A stretch of DNA of 16,445 nt from CALCKU01 sp964654665. GTDB lineage: Bacteria; Pseudomonadota; Alphaproteobacteria; Caulobacterales; Maricaulaceae. Shown here piece after piece: positions 14,821 to 16,445 of this stretch. Position 1 is the stretch's first letter. Each line of letters starts with the position of its first letter. The DNA lies in assembly GCA_964654665.1 (NCBI GenBank), contig CAZZKV010000039.1, forward strand, positions 1 through 16,445. Direction: 5' to 3'. Under the pieces are notes generated by a model. That model did no database searches. It was not told where the DNA came from and saw only the letters and a program-made list of their open reading frames with translations. The translations under genes and the position numbers were made by a program.

Positions 14821-15705
14821 ATGAAAAAAATAAAATGCGCTATCATTGGATCTGGTAATATTGGAACCGACTTGATTTATAAAATTCAACGCAGTGAAAT
14901 CCTCGAACCCGTTTGGATGGTTGGCATTGACCCCGCCTCTGAGGGCTTAAAACGTGCACGAAAAATGGGGCTAAAGACAACATCAGAAGGTGTTGATGGT
15001 CTTCTACCTCACGTCAAGTCAGACAATGTCCAAATGGCTTTTGACGCCACATCCGCTTACGTCCATGAAGATAATTCCAACAAGCTTACCGCGCTTGGTG
15101 TCATGATGATTGACCTAACACCTGCAGCGATTGGCCCGCTTTGCGTGCCCCCTGTTAACCTCAGCGAACATGCTGAAAAAGACGCGAAAAACGTCAATAT
15201 GATTTCCTGTGCTGGGCAAGCTACCATCCCTATTGTCAATGCTGTTGCCAGAATTCAAGATGTAAATTACGCAGAAATTGTCGCAAGCCTAGCATCACTT
15301 TCAATAGGTCCAGGAACACGCGCCAATCTTGATGAATTTACCTATACGACCTCTAATGCCATTGTCGAAGTGGGTGGCGCGAAGCGCGGCAAAGCCTTGG
15401 CTATCATTAACCCTGCCGATCCACCCATGATTATGCGCAACACGATTAATTGCCTAACGGACGATGCGCCTGACGAACAAGCTATCATTGATTCTATTTT
15501 GTCAATGATTGAGAAAGTCCAAATTTATGTACCAGGTTACAAGCTGGTCAATGGCCCCGTTTTTGATGGAAACCGTGTTTCTGTTTTTATGGAAGTCGCC
15601 GGTCTTGGTGATTATTTACCTACCTATGCCGGCAATCTTGATATTATGACCGCAGCGGCGTGTCGGACGGCGGAAATGTTTTCCGAAAAAATGCTAGCTG
15701 CGTAA
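14821..15705 (+). CDS. mhpF: Acetaldehyde dehydrogenase (acylating)
   Basis: CoA-acylating acetaldehyde dehydrogenase of the MhpF/DmpF type, 294 residues, near the normal 300. It turns acetaldehyde, CoA and NAD+ into acetyl-CoA. The Rossmann motif IIGSGNIGTDL is at 8-18 and the catalytic cysteine is Cys130 in NMISCAGQATIPIV. GPGTRANLDEFTYTTSNAI (163-181) is also typical of the family. The ATG follows GAAGG with seven bases between. The next gene starts 21 bases after the stop and encodes the partner aldolase; the two form one channelling complex in known meta-cleavage pathways. The hydratase (mhpD type) that usually precedes them is not in the window. DmpF, HsaG and BphJ are equivalent names from other pathways. 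Confidence 0.96.
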   Translation: MKKIKCAIIGSGNIGTDLIYKIQRSEILEPVWMVGIDPASEGLKRARKMGLKTTSEGVDGLLPHVKSDNVQMAFDATSAYVHEDNSNKLTALGVMMIDLTPAAIGPLCVPPVNLSEHAEKDAKNVNMISCAGQATIPIVNAVARIQDVNYAEIVASLASLSIGPGTRANLDEFTYTTSNAIVEVGGAKRGKALAIINPADPPMIMRNTINCLTDDAPDEQAIIDSILSMIEKVQIYVPGYKLVNGPVFDGNRVSVFMEVAGLGDYLPTYAGNLDIMTAAACRTAEMFSEKMLAA

Positions 15706-15726
15706 CATTACAATGAGGATCTCGTC

Positions 15727-16445
15727 ATGGGCGATATGCAAATAGAAAATTCGACGGTTAAAGGACGCAAAGTTATGTTGCACGACATGTGTCTACGTGA
15801 CGGCATGCATGCTTTAAGTGAACAAATTTCTGTCGAACAAATGGTTAAAGTCGCTACTGCGCTTGATGATGCGGGCGTCCCGATGTTGCAAGTTACACAC
15901 GGAGCCGGTCTTGGAGGTAATTCCTTACAACACGGATTTGCTCTCGCAAGTAATGAAGAGTATTTAACCGCCGTCATACCCAAGATGAAGCAAGCCAAAG
16001 TCTCAGTCTTGTTAATTCCGGGCCTTGGAACCATGAAGGAATTACAATCTGCCTATGAGTGCGGTATACATAGCGTCCATGTGGCCACACACTGCACAGA
16101 GGCGGATACATCCCCACAACATATGGAATATGCTCGCAACCTCGGGCTTGATACGACAGGTTTTCTGATGATGGCGCATCTAAATGATGCCAAAGGTTTG
16201 TCTGAGCAAGCCAAGCTGATGGAGAGCTATGGGGCGCAAACCGTTTTCATAACTGATTCTGCGGGTTATATGCTGCCTTCTGACGTTAAAGACAGAGTTT
16301 CCGCCTTACGTAATGTTCTAAAACCGGAAACCGAGATTGGTTTTCATGGTCATCATAATTTGGGCATGGGCGTTGCCAATTCAATCGCGGCCATAGAGGC
16401 CGGTGCAAGCCGTATTGACGCCTCTGTGGCGGGCTTAGGGGCTGG
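15727..16445 (+). CDS. mhpE: 4-hydroxy-2-oxovalerate aldolase, cut by the window end
   Basis: MhpE/DmpG-type aldolase that splits 4-hydroxy-2-oxovalerate into pyruvate and acetaldehyde and passes the aldehyde to MhpF. The first 239 residues are present; the family is near 340-350, so about 100 residues lie beyond the edge. Matching DmpG with an offset of seven, Arg24, Asp25 and His28 lie in CLRDGMHAL, and the metal ligands His207 and His209 are in GFHGHHNLGMGVANS. The opening reads LHDMCLRDG where many members have ISDVTLRDG. The start ATG is preceded by GAGGA at good spacing. It is co-transcribed with the dehydrogenase gene. Confidence 0.95.
   Translation, partial: MGDMQIENSTVKGRKVMLHDMCLRDGMHALSEQISVEQMVKVATALDDAGVPMLQVTHGAGLGGNSLQHGFALASNEEYLTAVIPKMKQAKVSVLLIPGLGTMKELQSAYECGIHSVHVATHCTEADTSPQHMEYARNLGLDTTGFLMMAHLNDAKGLSEQAKLMESYGAQTVFITDSAGYMLPSDVKDRVSALRNVLKPETEIGFHGHHNLGMGVANSIAAIEAGASRIDASVAGLGA

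Overview
The window looks like an accessory catabolic island of a moderately AT-rich Gram-negative bacterium. Two TonB-dependent receptors, a lipoprotein esterase and a tripartite tricarboxylate transporter (TTT) point to a proteobacterium, and the overall style suggests a marine or freshwater alphaproteobacterium. That last step is inference from gene content; there is no rRNA or other marker gene here.

Layout. (1) Positions 3-1248 carry the C-terminal part of a TonB-dependent receptor with two apparent one-base losses, both in homopolymers, followed by a strong terminator. (2) Positions 1377-1583 hold a minus-strand remnant of an IS30-family transposase. (3) Positions 1687-9467 are a seven-gene minus-strand block. 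In transcription order it encodes a LeuC-like and a LeuD-like hydratase subunit, the TTT binding protein, the TTT small and large membrane subunits, a bicupin, and a type-B carboxylesterase lipoprotein. LeuC/LeuD overlap as TAATG and LeuD/TctC as ATGA, so hydratase and transporter appear translationally coupled. (4) A 650-base divergent control region carries mirrored arrays of a TGATTTATA motif. (5) Positions 10118-12346 encode a full-length TonB-dependent receptor, closed by a textbook terminator. (6) Positions 12479-14542 on the minus strand carry an HpcH/HpaI-type aldolase and then a helix-turn-helix/citrate-synthase-like protein that lacks two of the three classical catalytic residues. 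(7) From 14821 to the window end on the plus strand lie acylating acetaldehyde dehydrogenase and 4-hydroxy-2-oxovalerate aldolase, the second cut by the edge.

Proposed joint role (inference). The receptor would bring a scarce or bulky compound across the outer membrane and the esterase would release a carboxylate. The TTT system would import that di- or tricarboxylate and the LeuCD-like enzyme would hydrate or isomerise it. The HpcH-type aldolase and the aldolase/dehydrogenase pair would then yield pyruvate and acetyl-CoA. The substrate is not readable from sequence. The HTH/citrate-synthase-like protein is the only DNA-binding candidate in the window. A 17-base palindrome covers the -10 of its likely promoter, and the arrays between the two large transcription units resemble half of that palindrome. 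The most interesting hypothesis is therefore a metabolite-sensing regulator built on a dead citrate-synthase fold that controls this island.
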